52,009 nucleotides of DNA from Bacillus sp. OK048 (GCF_900103525.1 NZ_FNHN01000020.1:1-52009), one strand, 5' to 3'. Positions 33,789 to 43,398 are shown, counted from the first letter of the stretch. The notes: generated by a model not told the origin, from the sequence alone. A program made the numbers and translations.

Positions 33789-34565
33789 TTGAAAAGGCAT
33801 CATCAAGACATACGGGATCTTGTCTATGTCCACTTAAATCAAAATGATCAGTATGTCCTATCCTATGGAATTGAGTTTGCTGAATTTGCTGCTGCTTTTT
33901 CAGGTTCTTTAAATCATTTACTTTTATTAAAGCACCGCTTTGAAGATAGTGACTTTAACATGCATACACTACTCGAATACTGTCCAGAGGACAGAATCAA
34001 TCGATTAGCGGCTGAAGATATATATGGATACGGTGATTTTTGCTGGATCGACTTTGTTGAAGAAGAAGGGTTAAATGAACTCACTGGGCAGGAAATCGCA
34101 GAAATATTATATTTGGGTCATCAAAAGCAGCATTTAAAGCTTCCCTTTTATAATAAGCTAGGAAACCGATTTGTTTATTTAGCGCATGATGATGGTTTCT
34201 TTAATAAAATATATTACCGAAGCTTCAAGGACTTCTTTCATCTCTTAAGTGAGGCACTTTCAAATAAATTAGGAGACTTGAAGCTTGAAAAGTCAATTTT
34301 TGGAATTAGAAAGAAGCGTGTGTATCCACCGATTAATAAGGAGATTCTCCTATCTTTAACCCCTTTTATGAAGGAAGGTATCTGTATTTCTTTAAGGGAC
34401 CTTGATCAACAGCGTAATCGACTGGAAATCCCTATCTGGGTGATCGGTGATTTTGCCTCAATGGATGATATGTATGAGGAATACGAACAAATTTCTGTTG
34501 AAAACTGCCATGCTAAAATCATCTTTGATAAAAAAACAAAAGAATGGAAGCTTACTGTTATCTAA
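33789..34565 (+). CDS. Conserved Bacillaceae protein of unknown function
   Basis: Soluble protein of 258 residues without signal peptide, membrane span or known catalytic motif. It is rich in aromatic and acidic residues (YGYGDFCWIDFVEEEGLN, YLAHDDGFFNKIYYRSF, GIRKKRVYPPINKE). I recall similar proteins in bacilli with misleading or no names, so no function is given. TTG at 33789 is chosen: GGAGGAG lies 7 bases upstream, and upstream codons of the frame overlap the AT-rich promoter region. Monocistronic; 33495-33788 otherwise shows nothing I can support. Confidence 0.72.
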   Translation: MKRHHQDIRDLVYVHLNQNDQYVLSYGIEFAEFAAAFSGSLNHLLLLKHRFEDSDFNMHTLLEYCPEDRINRLAAEDIYGYGDFCWIDFVEEEGLNELTGQEIAEILYLGHQKQHLKLPFYNKLGNRFVYLAHDDGFFNKIYYRSFKDFFHLLSEALSNKLGDLKLEKSIFGIRKKRVYPPINKEILLSLTPFMKEGICISLRDLDQQRNRLEIPIWVIGDFASMDDMYEEYEQISVENCHAKIIFDKKTKEWKLTVI

Positions 34566-34597
34566 TCTCTCCATTTACTGGGGGGATTTTCTTTTTG
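34564..34597 (+). terminator. Terminator after the conserved hypothetical gene
   Basis: 9-bp stem AATCTCTCC/GGGGGGATT with three G-T pairs, a 7-nt loop and a T-rich tail. Confidence 0.75.
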
Positions 34598-34755
34598 TTA
34601 AATCGAATCATGAGTTTTTAACCAAGCCTTATGTTTCATAAAATAATGATTAGATAATAGTAAGAAAAAAATCGATAAAACAGTATCACTACAGTCTCAT
34701 TTTTATCCGATAAAGTGGTAAAATAAAAACGTGAATGCGAAAATGGAGGTTTACT

Positions 34756-35838
34756 ATGAAAACGAAAATTGGTTTATTATACGGAGGTAAATCCGCTGAA
34801 CATAAAGTATCCTTACAAACTGCTCTTGCAGTCATTAAGGCGCTTGATCTTGAAAAATTTGAAATTCATCCGATTTACATAAATGTAGAAGGTCAGTGGA
34901 TAAAAGGACCACAACTGAATGCACCGGTCAGTAACGTTCAAGCACTAGAATTTTCAAGTGAAAATCAGTTATCACCATTATCATTAGCACCATCCCTTTT
35001 TAGCAAAAGTGAAAAACAGGAAAATGAACCATTAGATGTAATATTTCCGCTTCTGCACGGACCAAATGGTGAGGATGGAACGGTTCAAGGATTATTAGAA
35101 TTATTGAATCTTCCATATGTCGGTAATGGAGTATTGGCTTCAGCTGCAGGTATGGATAAAGTTATGATGAAAAATGTCTTTGCTCAAGCTGGCCTCGCGC
35201 AAGTAAATTATCTAGCCTTTATCAGAACTGAATGGGAAAAAGAAAAAGCGACAATATATGAAAGTGTAGAAGAAAAGCTTGGCTACCCATGCTTTGTAAA
35301 ACCAGCGAACCTAGGTTCAAGTGTAGGAATCAGTAAATGTACAAACCGAACGGAACTAGAAGCGGCCTTCGTTGAGGCTTTCCAATTTGACCGAAAAGTG
35401 ATCATTGAGGAAGGCGTGATCGCACGTGAAATAGAAGTGGGAATCCTAGGAAACGATGAACCGAAGTGCTCTGTAGCAGGTGAAATTGTTCCGAAGAAAG
35501 ATTTTTATGATTATAAAGCGAAGTATGAAGATGGGGATACTGCGTTAATAATTCCTGCAGATGTTTCCGCAGAAGAGTATCAACAAATTAAAGAGATGGC
35601 GATTCGAGCCTTTAAAGCATTGGATTGCTCTGGTCTTGTTCGCGCCGACTTCTTCTTAACAAAAGATGGCAAGGCGTTAATTAATGAAGTGAACACAATG
35701 CCTGGCTTCACACCGTTTAGCATGTTTCCATTGTTATGGAAGCATACAGGAGTTGAGTACCCACAATTAATTGAAACCCTAGTCAATCTTGGAATAGAAA
35801 GACATACTGAAAAGCAGAACATAAAATACACCATCTAG
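34756..35838 (+). CDS. ddl: D-alanine--D-alanine ligase
   Basis: Joins two D-Ala with ATP to make the dipeptide added by MurF. The ATP-grasp enzyme of 360 residues begins KIGLLYGGKSAEHKVSLQ. It shows FPLLHGPNGEDGTVQG, the omega-loop region VGNGVLASAAGMDK, the ATP-binding KPANLGSSVGISK, and the metal/D-Ala site LINEVNTMPGFTPFSM. The omega-loop residue is not Tyr-based in a way I can resolve, so depsipeptide specificity is not claimed. ATG at 34756 follows GGAGG; an ATG-like opening at 34735 has none. It precedes murF. Confidence 0.95.
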   Translation: MKTKIGLLYGGKSAEHKVSLQTALAVIKALDLEKFEIHPIYINVEGQWIKGPQLNAPVSNVQALEFSSENQLSPLSLAPSLFSKSEKQENEPLDVIFPLLHGPNGEDGTVQGLLELLNLPYVGNGVLASAAGMDKVMMKNVFAQAGLAQVNYLAFIRTEWEKEKATIYESVEEKLGYPCFVKPANLGSSVGISKCTNRTELEAAFVEAFQFDRKVIIEEGVIAREIEVGILGNDEPKCSVAGEIVPKKDFYDYKAKYEDGDTALIIPADVSAEEYQQIKEMAIRAFKALDCSGLVRADFFLTKDGKALINEVNTMPGFTPFSMFPLLWKHTGVEYPQLIETLVNLGIERHTEKQNIKYTI

Positions 35839-35847
35839 AAAAACATT

Positions 35848-35875
35848 GACACGGCAAGCAGCCGTGTCTTTATTT
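35848..35875 (+). terminator. Attenuating terminator between ddl and murF
   Basis: Perfect 8-bp stem GACACGGC/GCCGTGTC with a 5-nt loop, then TTTATTT. The tail is imperfect, so some read-through into murF is likely. Confidence 0.65.
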
Positions 35876-35901
35876 AAACTTCCCAGACTTGGAGGATTGA
35901 A

Positions 35902-37281
35902 ATGATAAAAAAAACGTTAAGACAGATTTCAGAAATGATTTCTGTTAAAAATGAGGTTACCTCATTTGCTGATACTGAAATCACCGGTGTTTCCATCGAT
36001 TCTCGGAAAATTGAAAAGGGAAACTTATTTATTCCATTTAAAGGTGAAAACTCGGATGGTCATAAATTTGTCGAGGATTCACTGAAAAAGGGAGCAGCCG
36101 CGGCGCTGTGGCAAAGCGATATACCTAATCCACCGACAGACTTACCCATTCTTCTTGTTGAAGATACCTTAGAAGCTTTGCAGGAATTAGCGAGAGCCTA
36201 TCGAAAACAATTGCCTGTAAAAGTAGTAGGCATTACAGGCAGTAATGGGAAGACCACGACAAAGGATATGACCGCATCCCTCTTGTCCACCACCTATAAA
36301 GTACAAAAAACAGAAGGGAACTATAATAACCATATCGGCCTTCCGTTAACCGTCTTAGGTTTGGATGAGGATACCGAGATTGCTGTGTTAGAAATGGGAA
36401 TGAGTGGAAGAGGTGAAATTGAATTCCTTACCAAACTTGCCTCTCCAGATGCGGTAGTTATTACCAATATTGGAGAATCTCATCTGCTTGACCTTGGATC
36501 AAGAGAAGGTATTGCTGAAGCAAAGCTGGAGATATTGCAAGGCCTAAAAGATGGTGGATTGGCGGTGCTACATGGTGATGAGCCGCTTCTAATGGAACGG
36601 ATTAATAGGTATAAAGGGAATATTAATGTTCAGACATTTGGAAGAAGTAATACAAATGATTTTTTTCCTACAGAAATCATCCAGTTAGAACAAGGAAATA
36701 TGTTTAAAATAAATAAGTCCTCGGAAAGTTTCGAACTTCCTGTATTGGGTACACATAATATATTAAACGCGCTAGCAGCGATGATGATTGCTCATTACTT
36801 TAATGTGCCATTTACTAAAATGAATGAGGGATTGACTAGCGTTAAGCTCACCAATATGAGAATGGAGTTAGTTGAGGGTGCCCATGGTGAAAAAATCATC
36901 AATGATGCCTATAACGCCAGCCCTACTTCGATGATGGCTGCAATCGAACTTGTTTCAAACCTTAAGGGATACGAAAAAGTCATCTTAGTTCTCGGTGATA
37001 TGCTTGAATTAGGGCCGCAGGAAGAACAGTACCATCTGCAAATTGGTGCGGGTTTACATCCTAAAAAGATCGATCTAGTATTTACTTTTGGTAAATTAGC
37101 GGAACATATTGCTGAAGGCGCACGTTCCACATTAGGAAACAACAGAGTTTTTTCCTTTATGGATAAAAATGTGTTGAAGAATGAACTTGTACGGCATGTT
37201 ACTAATCGTACGTTAGTCCTTGTTAAGGCATCAAGAGGGATGAAATTAGAGGAAATTGTAACTGCATTACAAAAAAAATAA
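35902..37281 (+). CDS. murF: UDP-MurNAc-tripeptide--D-alanyl-D-alanine ligase
   Basis: Last cytoplasmic step of UDP-MurNAc-pentapeptide synthesis, 459 residues. The N-terminal substrate domain (1-100) is followed by the ATPase with P-loop GITGSNGKTTTKDM (about 110), EMGMSG, and NIGESHLLDLGS. The C-terminal domain has NDAYNASPTSMMAA and VLGDMLELG. GGAGG precedes the ATG. It directly follows ddl, whose product it uses. Confidence 0.96.
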   Translation: MIKKTLRQISEMISVKNEVTSFADTEITGVSIDSRKIEKGNLFIPFKGENSDGHKFVEDSLKKGAAAALWQSDIPNPPTDLPILLVEDTLEALQELARAYRKQLPVKVVGITGSNGKTTTKDMTASLLSTTYKVQKTEGNYNNHIGLPLTVLGLDEDTEIAVLEMGMSGRGEIEFLTKLASPDAVVITNIGESHLLDLGSREGIAEAKLEILQGLKDGGLAVLHGDEPLLMERINRYKGNINVQTFGRSNTNDFFPTEIIQLEQGNMFKINKSSESFELPVLGTHNILNALAAMMIAHYFNVPFTKMNEGLTSVKLTNMRMELVEGAHGEKIINDAYNASPTSMMAAIELVSNLKGYEKVILVLGDMLELGPQEEQYHLQIGAGLHPKKIDLVFTFGKLAEHIAEGARSTLGNNRVFSFMDKNVLKNELVRHVTNRTLVLVKASRGMKLEEIVTALQKK

Positions 37282-37365
37282 ACTCATAAAACTTATCGTA
37301 TGCAAAAGATTGTTAATGGCACACTAAAGAAAATATCCAATTTCAAAGCAAAGTAGGTGAAGAGT

Positions 37366-38055
37366 GTGATTGGCTGTTTATGTATTCATGGCTTTACAGG
37401 GGCACCCTATGAAGTTGAGCCGCTTGCAGAGTATCTAACGAAGCAAACGGATTGGATATTTAGTGTCCCGACTCTTCCTGGTCATGGTGAAAATCTTTCC
37501 CTAAAAGGTGTCTTTTATCAACAGTGGATTGAACATGCCGAAACTGAATTAAAGAAATTATTTGATAGCTGTGATCAGGTCTATGTAATAGGGTTTTCCA
37601 TGGGCGGGATGATTGCAAGTCTTCTTGCGGCAAAATACCCGGTGGACAAGCTTGTACTACTTAGTGCTGCGGCCTATTATGGTAACCCAAAACAAATGGC
37701 AAGTGAAATTAAAACAATGCTGATGGATTCATTTAAAGGAAACTTAAAAAACAATGAATTTTTTCAGCGCTATAAACGGAAAATAAAAGCAACTCCCATA
37801 ACAGCGACTTTACAATTTCGCAGACTTGTCTCTTACATCAAACCGCTTCTGCCGCAAGTAGAAGTGCCAACACTGATTGCACAGGGAGAATGTGATGGAA
37901 TTGTACCCCCTAAAAGTGCAGAATACTTATATCGAACCATAAGTGCAACAACAAAAAGACTTACGTATATAAAGGATTCTAACCATCATATATGTCATTG
38001 TGAGGAAAAAGACGCCCTATTTTCCCAAGTATATGACTTTTTGATGGAGCAGTAA
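37366..38055 (+). CDS. Alpha/beta-hydrolase, carboxylesterase/monoacylglycerol-lipase type
   Basis: Cytoplasmic serine hydrolase of about 229 residues, similar to the Bacillus/Geobacillus carboxylesterase Est30 group. Oxyanion segment HGFTGAP, nucleophile Ser78 in GFSMGG, acid Asp in GECDGIVP and His in SNHHICHCEE complete the triad. GTG at 37366 has AGGTG 6 bases upstream; the GTG at 37357 is part of that site. It is inserted between murF and cshA, which adjoin in B. subtilis as I recall. The natural substrate is unknown. Confidence 0.85.
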   Translation: MIGCLCIHGFTGAPYEVEPLAEYLTKQTDWIFSVPTLPGHGENLSLKGVFYQQWIEHAETELKKLFDSCDQVYVIGFSMGGMIASLLAAKYPVDKLVLLSAAAYYGNPKQMASEIKTMLMDSFKGNLKNNEFFQRYKRKIKATPITATLQFRRLVSYIKPLLPQVEVPTLIAQGECDGIVPPKSAEYLYRTISATTKRLTYIKDSNHHICHCEEKDALFSQVYDFLMEQ

Positions 38056-38134
38056 TGCTTGAATGGGATTTGTTGCAAATAAGGTTAAAAAGTGTTATGA
38101 TTATCAGCAACGTGTCTAAAGAACGAGTAAAATA

Positions 38135-38167
38135 GGGCATACTCCTTTGGAGGGATGTCTTTTTTTT
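38135..38167 (+). terminator. Terminator after the hydrolase gene
   Basis: Stem GGCATACTCC/GGAGGGATGTC (one mismatch, some G-T pairs) with a 3-nt loop, then T8. Confidence 0.78.
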
Positions 38168-38261
38168 GGTAAAATAAAGATGTTACCTAGTTACGGCATT
38201 TGATGCGAATCATAAGTATTCAGCATATAGATTTTATATACAATGAAGGAGAATGAAAACA

Positions 38262-39752
38262 TTGACAAAGTTTGAAGATTTAGGCCTAAGTCAGGCCACT
38301 TTAGAAGCTGTCCTCAAAATGGGTTTTGAGGAAGCAACACCAATCCAGGCAGAAACCATCCCAATGGGCCTAGCAAATAAGGATTTGATCGGGCAGGCAC
38401 AAACAGGAACTGGTAAAACAGCTGCATTTGGTATTCCTTTAGTGGAAAAAATCGATGTTACCAAGGATGCGATTCAAGGAATCATTATCGCTCCAACACG
38501 TGAGCTTGCGATTCAAGTATCGGAAGAGCTTTACAAAATCGGTTCAGGAAAAAGAGTTCGCGTTTTATCCATTTATGGAGGACAGGACATCAGCCGCCAA
38601 ATTCGCTCATTAAAGAAATTCCCACATATTATTGTAGGTACTCCAGGGCGCGTTTTGGACCATATTAATAGAAAAACGATGCGTTTAGATACTGTGAATA
38701 CGGTTATTCTTGACGAAGCAGATGAAATGTTAAATATGGGATTCATTGAAGATATTGAAACGATTCTTGCTGCTACACCGTCAGAGCGTCAAACCTTACT
38801 TTTCTCGGCTACAATGCCTGGTCCAATTCAAAGAATGGCTGAAAAGTTCATGCATGACCCACAAATTGTTCGCGTGAAAACGAAAGAAATGACAGTTCCA
38901 GCGATTGAACAATTTTACCTTGAGGTCATGGAAAAAAATAAATTTGATGTCTTAACACGTCTTCTCGATATTCAATCACCAGAATTGGCGATTATTTTTG
39001 GTCGGACAAAACGCCGGGTGGATGAATTATCTGAAGCATTAACGTTAAGAGGTTATACAGCAGAAGGAATTCACGGGGATTTAACACAAGCAAAACGTAT
39101 GCAAGTCCTTCGTAAATTTAAAGAAGGAACCATTGATGAACTTGTAGCAACAGATGTGGCAGCAAGAGGACTCGATATTTCTGGTGTAACACATGTTTAT
39201 AACTTTGATATCCCTCAGGATCCTGAAAGCTATGTTCACCGAATTGGACGTACAGGACGTGCAGGCAAGTCTGGTATGGCACTTACATTCATCACACCAC
39301 GTGAAAAATCTTACCTTACTGTATTAGAAAGAACCACAAAACGTAAGATGGAAAGAATGACTGCTCCAACCCTTGATGAAGCGTTGGAAGGTCAACAACG
39401 TGCTGTAGTTGATAAAATTGTCCAAACGATTGAAGGAAATAATCTACAGTATTATAAACGAGCAGCACAAGAATTACTTGAAGAAAATGATGCTTCAACT
39501 GTAATTGCTGCTGTTTTAAAAATGTTAACAAAAGAGCCAGATACAACTCCGGTTAAGTTAACAGAAGAAGCACCAGCACATCATAAAAGGGATAGAAAGC
39601 CGCAAGACCGTGACCGTAGAAGAAGAGATGACAATAGAAGCAGCTATGGATCTTCACGCGGTGGAGACCGTGACCGTAAAAAGGCACAGCCAAGAACCGG
39701 TGAAAAGCGCACATCTTCCGGGAAACCAAAACCAAGAAGCTTTAATCGTTAA
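38262..39752 (+). CDS. cshA: DEAD-box ATP-dependent RNA helicase CshA
   Basis: RNA helicase of about 496 residues in cold adaptation, ribosome assembly and mRNA decay (degradosome partner). Q-motif (FEEATPIQAET), Walker A AQTGTGKT, PTREL, DEAD box VILDEADEM, SAT (FSATMP) and HRIGRTGRAG are intact. The C-terminal tail is rich in Arg, Asp and Ser (DRDRRRRDDNRSS) for RNA binding. TTG at 38262 gives MTKFEDLGLS, like the family; ATG at 38253 is in frame but only one base from AAGGAG. The following ydbS/ydbT genes match B. subtilis synteny except for uvsE. Confidence 0.93.
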   Translation: MTKFEDLGLSQATLEAVLKMGFEEATPIQAETIPMGLANKDLIGQAQTGTGKTAAFGIPLVEKIDVTKDAIQGIIIAPTRELAIQVSEELYKIGSGKRVRVLSIYGGQDISRQIRSLKKFPHIIVGTPGRVLDHINRKTMRLDTVNTVILDEADEMLNMGFIEDIETILAATPSERQTLLFSATMPGPIQRMAEKFMHDPQIVRVKTKEMTVPAIEQFYLEVMEKNKFDVLTRLLDIQSPELAIIFGRTKRRVDELSEALTLRGYTAEGIHGDLTQAKRMQVLRKFKEGTIDELVATDVAARGLDISGVTHVYNFDIPQDPESYVHRIGRTGRAGKSGMALTFITPREKSYLTVLERTTKRKMERMTAPTLDEALEGQQRAVVDKIVQTIEGNNLQYYKRAAQELLEENDASTVIAAVLKMLTKEPDTTPVKLTEEAPAHHKRDRKPQDRDRRRRDDNRSSYGSSRGGDRDRKKAQPRTGEKRTSSGKPKPRSFNR

Positions 39753-39763
39753 TAAATATGTAA

Positions 39764-39799
39764 GGGAGCATGGACATAAAGTCTATGCTCTCTTTTTCT
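39764..39799 (+). terminator. Terminator of cshA
   Basis: 10-bp stem GAGCATGGAC/GTCTATGCTC (one G-T pair) with a 5-nt loop and a T-rich tail. Confidence 0.87.
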
Positions 39800-39845
39800 A
39801 TTTTACGGGCACAGTAATAGTAACTGTGTGTTAGGAGTGATGACG

Positions 39846-40808
39846 ATGATTGTTAAACTTGGATATGTAGCAATGAGTATGGAACTTCAGAATGCATCAC
39901 CGTCCCAAACGATGACGTTTTCGCAATTTAGCCGGATAAAAGACAGGGAAGCGGGTATCCGAAAGCTGGAACGAATAGCCAACTCTAATGTAAATAATTG
40001 CCTAAGGTTATTAAAACACAATGCAGGAAACCAGATTCATTTCTTTCGCTTAAGCTCCCGCTTAATTCCACTAGCTAATCATGAAGAGCTGACTGATTGG
40101 GAGTATATCAAACCCCTTAAGGAATCATTATCGAAGTTTGGTGACTATTTAAAAGAGCACCCCATGCGAATCGATTTTCATCCAGACCATTTTGTTGTGC
40201 TCAACACACCGAACAAGGAAATACTCTCAAATGCACTAAAAACGCTTGATATGCACAAGAAGTTACTTTTAGGAATGGGGATAGATACAGAACATCGTTG
40301 TGTTTTGCATGTGGGCGGCGGCTATGAGGACAAGGAAAAGGCGCTTGAACAATTTATCCATAATTGGGGATATATTCGGCCTGCTATCCAAAAGATGATT
40401 ATGCTAGAAAATGACGATACCACATTTACAGTAAAAGAAACCTTATACCTTTGTGAAAAGTTGGGAATTCCAATGGTATTTGATTACCACCATCATTTAG
40501 CAAATCATGAAGAAGGAGATTGGCAGCAAGAGTGGGAACGGATTTTAAACACTTGGAAATCATCTCCGCTACCAGTGAAAATGCATATATCAAGCCCTCG
40601 ATCTGATAAGGAATATCGTGCACATGCCGATTATGTTGATGTGGAACTGTTTTTAAACTTCCTTAATGGAATAAGAGGTACTGTCCCTGAAATTCACTGT
40701 ATGATAGAAGCGAAACAGAAGGATGCTGCACTATTTCGGTTAATAGAGGATTTGCAAGGTAGAAAAGGAATAACGCTAGTAGATCCTTCTAGTTTTGAAA
40801 TTCACTAA
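39846..40808 (+). CDS. uvsE: UV damage endonuclease UvsE
   Basis: Endonuclease that nicks 5' of UV photoproducts, an alternative to nucleotide excision repair; 320 residues of TIM-barrel UVDE type. Conserved segments are LGYVAMSM, FFRLSSRLIPLANH, RIDFHPDHFVVL, VLHVGGGYEDK, MLENDDTTF, VFDYHHHLAN and the closing MIEAKQKDAALFRL, which supply the metal-binding His, Glu and Asp. ATG at 39846 has AGGAG 8 bases upstream. In B. subtilis the gene (ywjD) lies elsewhere, so its place between cshA and ydbS is a local insertion. Confidence 0.93.
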   Translation: MIVKLGYVAMSMELQNASPSQTMTFSQFSRIKDREAGIRKLERIANSNVNNCLRLLKHNAGNQIHFFRLSSRLIPLANHEELTDWEYIKPLKESLSKFGDYLKEHPMRIDFHPDHFVVLNTPNKEILSNALKTLDMHKKLLLGMGIDTEHRCVLHVGGGYEDKEKALEQFIHNWGYIRPAIQKMIMLENDDTTFTVKETLYLCEKLGIPMVFDYHHHLANHEEGDWQQEWERILNTWKSSPLPVKMHISSPRSDKEYRAHADYVDVELFLNFLNGIRGTVPEIHCMIEAKQKDAALFRLIEDLQGRKGITLVDPSSFEIH

Positions 40809-40867
40809 CAAATCTTGATTCCTTCCGTGTATACTTATAGGGTATTGTTGGAAATGGAGGGGGAAAT

Positions 40868-41347
40868 ATGATACTAGAGCCGCAAAAACGAATTTCTGAA
40901 AAAGCATTAACAGTTTGGAAAGTTTCTGCCTTAATTAAAGTTGCGATTAGTTGGGTCGTAGCAGCGGTAGTGATCTTTTTTTTACATAGATTTGATGTCC
41001 CGTTGTGGATTATTGTTCTCTTACTACTAATCGAACTGCTGTTTACTTATATAAGTGTAGCTCTATTTCCGTCATTGAGATGGCGACGCTGGCGGTATGA
41101 TGTGAGAGAAGAGGAAATTGAACTTCAGGAAGGAATCTTTATTGTAAAACGTACGTTAATCCCGATGATTCGTGTGCAGCATGTTGATACTATTCAGGGG
41201 CCGATTTTACGAAAATACCAGTTAGCGTCAGTCATTGTGAACACAGCTGCAACAGCCCATGAGATTCCTGCGCTAGAAGAGAAAGAAGCGGAAGAGTTAA
41301 GGCGATTTATTTCCAATCTGGCAAGGGTGGCGGATGAGGATGTTTGA
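40868..41347 (+). CDS. ydbS: YdbS-like PH-domain (DUF304) membrane protein
   Basis: Protein of 159 residues with two N-terminal hydrophobic spans (about 20-65), then a bacterial PH (bPH2/DUF304) domain with EEIELQEGIFIVKRTLIPMIRVQHVDTIQGPI. GGAGGGGG precedes the ATG. It overlaps ydbT by 8 bases, so the two are co-translated and likely form a complex. In B. subtilis the homologous pair has been linked to tolerance of an antimicrobial peptide (amylocyclicin), as I recall. Confidence 0.88.
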   Translation: MILEPQKRISEKALTVWKVSALIKVAISWVVAAVVIFFLHRFDVPLWIIVLLLLIELLFTYISVALFPSLRWRRWRYDVREEEIELQEGIFIVKRTLIPMIRVQHVDTIQGPILRKYQLASVIVNTAATAHEIPALEEKEAEELRRFISNLARVADEDV

Positions 41348-42788
41348 GCCAAAAAGACTTCATCCTGTTGTAATTGTTTTGAATATCGGAAAAAGAATTA
41401 AGGATTTCATTTTCACCTTTATCGCTTTGTTTTTTATCTGGAATAATGGTGAAAGTAGTAAGTTGATGCTGTTCGCAGCGGTCACGATTGCGATCATCTT
41501 AATTATCCTAACAAGTAACTTAACCTGGATGAGGTATACCTATCGATTAGAAGATAACGAACTTCGGATCGAATACGGTGTTTTCGTCCGTAAGAAAAGA
41601 TATATTCCCATGGAGCGAATTCAAAGTATAGATATATCAGAAGGCATCCTTCAACGGATATGCGGCATGGTAAAGGTACAAATTGAAACAGCAGGCGGAA
41701 GCGGAAAAGATGAAGCAGAAGCCGTTCTTGCTGCCATTACCAAAGAAGAGGCCCGGATTATACAAGAATATGTAACGGCATCAAAAGAAAATCCTGCAAT
41801 GCAGGAAGTTGGAGTAGTTCAAGAAACTCGAAATCAAACAATTTATAAAATAACCCCATCACAGTTAATTTTACTTTCGCTCACTTCTGGAGGAGTTGGC
41901 GTTGTTATTTCAGCTGTTTTGGCCCTTTTATCACAGTTAGACGATCTTATTCCTTTTGGGAGATTATTTCGCGGTGTCGAACAATGGGCCGTCGGGAATA
42001 TCATTTTGATTGCTATTCTTGTTTTTGCTGGCTTTGTAGTGGCGTGGATCTTAGCGCTTATTGGCACGATGTTAAAGTATGCTAATTTCAACGTCATCAA
42101 AACAGATCATGACCTGATTATCTCTCAAGGGCTTTTAGAAAAAAGACAGATTACGATTCCATTAAAGCGAATTCAATCGGTACGGATTGATGAAAATATT
42201 GTTCGGCAATGGCTTGGGTACGGGTCGGTTATCGTTGAAAGTGCTGGTGGTTCTGCAAGTAACAAGGAGGGTTCGAAAGTTTTACTCCTGCCGCTGGTTA
42301 AGATTCATACCATTGAACAAATTTTGAAGCCATACCTAATAGACTATCAATGGAATCCAACTTTTACTCCAGTTCCAAAAAGGGCCATGAGCCGCTATAT
42401 TCTCAGAAGTTGGTTGGTAATCGGTCCGATTGTGGTGATTACTATTGCCTTTTTAAAGGTCTGGGGACTTATTTCGTTGGTTTTTCTTGGATTGTTTACG
42501 ATTTGGGGTCTATTAAAATATAAAGATGCCGGCTGGAGTTTTAATCATGAGCAGTTGAATCTTCGGTATCGGACGATTGTAAGGACAACTGTATTTATAA
42601 AGAAGAATAAAATACAAAGTCTAGATATGAGAGAAAGTTATTTTCAAAGCAGGAAAAGGCTGGCAACCTTAGAGGCGTTCGTAAAAGTTGGTTTCGGTGG
42701 TGCTGGGGGTCGTGTGATCGATATGGAACAAGGTGATGTGAAAAAAGTCTATTCTTGGTTTTCGAGGGAAGACAAAAATGGGGATTGA
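41340..42788 (+). CDS. ydbT: YdbT-like protein with repeated PH domains
   Basis: Membrane protein of 482 residues with three bPH2/DUF304 repeats. Each contains a variant of IPMERIQSIDISEGILQR (about residue 90, 280 and 420), and they alternate with pairs of hydrophobic spans. ATG at 41340 has AAGGGTGG 9 bases upstream; an in-frame ATG at 41334 is closer to it. It partners with YdbS, which carries a single PH domain, and ends at a terminator facing the rhomboid gene. Confidence 0.88.
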   Translation: MFEPKRLHPVVIVLNIGKRIKDFIFTFIALFFIWNNGESSKLMLFAAVTIAIILIILTSNLTWMRYTYRLEDNELRIEYGVFVRKKRYIPMERIQSIDISEGILQRICGMVKVQIETAGGSGKDEAEAVLAAITKEEARIIQEYVTASKENPAMQEVGVVQETRNQTIYKITPSQLILLSLTSGGVGVVISAVLALLSQLDDLIPFGRLFRGVEQWAVGNIILIAILVFAGFVVAWILALIGTMLKYANFNVIKTDHDLIISQGLLEKRQITIPLKRIQSVRIDENIVRQWLGYGSVIVESAGGSASNKEGSKVLLLPLVKIHTIEQILKPYLIDYQWNPTFTPVPKRAMSRYILRSWLVIGPIVVITIAFLKVWGLISLVFLGLFTIWGLLKYKDAGWSFNHEQLNLRYRTIVRTTVFIKKNKIQSLDMRESYFQSRKRLATLEAFVKVGFGGAGGRVIDMEQGDVKKVYSWFSREDKNGD

Positions 42789-42820
42789 ACCGAAAAGCTC
42801 GGTCTCAATCCCTCTTTTTA
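42781..42820. terminator. Bidirectional terminator between ydbT and the rhomboid gene
   Basis: 13/14-bp stem GGGATTGAACCGA with TCGGTCTCAATCCC and a 5-nt loop. T-rich runs lie on both sides (CTCTTTTT on plus; ATTTTTG on minus), and it overlaps the ydbT stop. Confidence 0.88.
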
Positions 42821-43398
42821 TTTAGTGTAGCGGCTCCCAGTAAAAATCCTGCTAGTAAGCCGAATATGTGGGCAGTAATATTTATATTGGGCTGGATAAA
42901 GGTCATAATTAAGCTAAGCGCACAAATGATCACGATAATTTGCGAGTTTTGCTGTGAAAGCATATGCTTACGAAAGACAATAATGCTTATATAATAACCA
43001 AATAAACCAAAAATCGCTCCACTTGATCCAACATGTACATAGGTTAAAGGTTCGAGCAGCAAGGTAGCGACGTTCGCTAGGACACCAGAAACAAAGTAGA
43101 TGAGCAGGAATTTACCTTTACCTAATATGTTTTCAAGTGCAGGGCCAAATAGGACGAGTGAGAAGCTGTTAAATAAAACATGAGCAAAGCCGCCATGCAT
43201 AAAAATCGGAGTAACCAGTCTCCAGTACTCACCTTCCATAATATAGAGGTTGACTCCTGAAAAAGTAGATTTAAACCAAAAGTTTGGAAATATAGGTAAG
43301 GCGGTAAAAAGATATAAAAGCAAATGGATGGCAATAATAATAGAAATAACCGGATAAAAGCGGATAAATTCGCGAAAACTTTCTGTTCTCGTAAACAT
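42805..43398 (-). CDS. Rhomboid-family intramembrane serine protease (YdcA-like)
   Basis: Intramembrane protease of 197 residues with six hydrophobic segments. The catalytic dyad is Ser126 in GSSGAIFG and His177 in ITAHIFGLLAGFLLG. The oxyanion-related HxxxN appears as HVLFNSFSL, and the EYWRLVTPIFMHGG block is typical. AAGGAGG precedes the ATG. It is transcribed against its neighbours, as ydcA is in B. subtilis. Substrates are unknown. Confidence 0.9.
   Translation of the reverse strand: MFTRTESFREFIRFYPVISIIIAIHLLLYLFTALPIFPNFWFKSTFSGVNLYIMEGEYWRLVTPIFMHGGFAHVLFNSFSLVLFGPALENILGKGKFLLIYFVSGVLANVATLLLEPLTYVHVGSSGAIFGLFGYYISIIVFRKHMLSQQNSQIIVIICALSLIMTFIQPNINITAHIFGLLAGFLLGAATLNKKRD

Noticed and set aside
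39610..39834. 74-codon ORF overlapping the end of cshA
   Set aside because: Out-of-frame reading of the Arg/Asp-rich helicase tail that runs through the cshA terminator.
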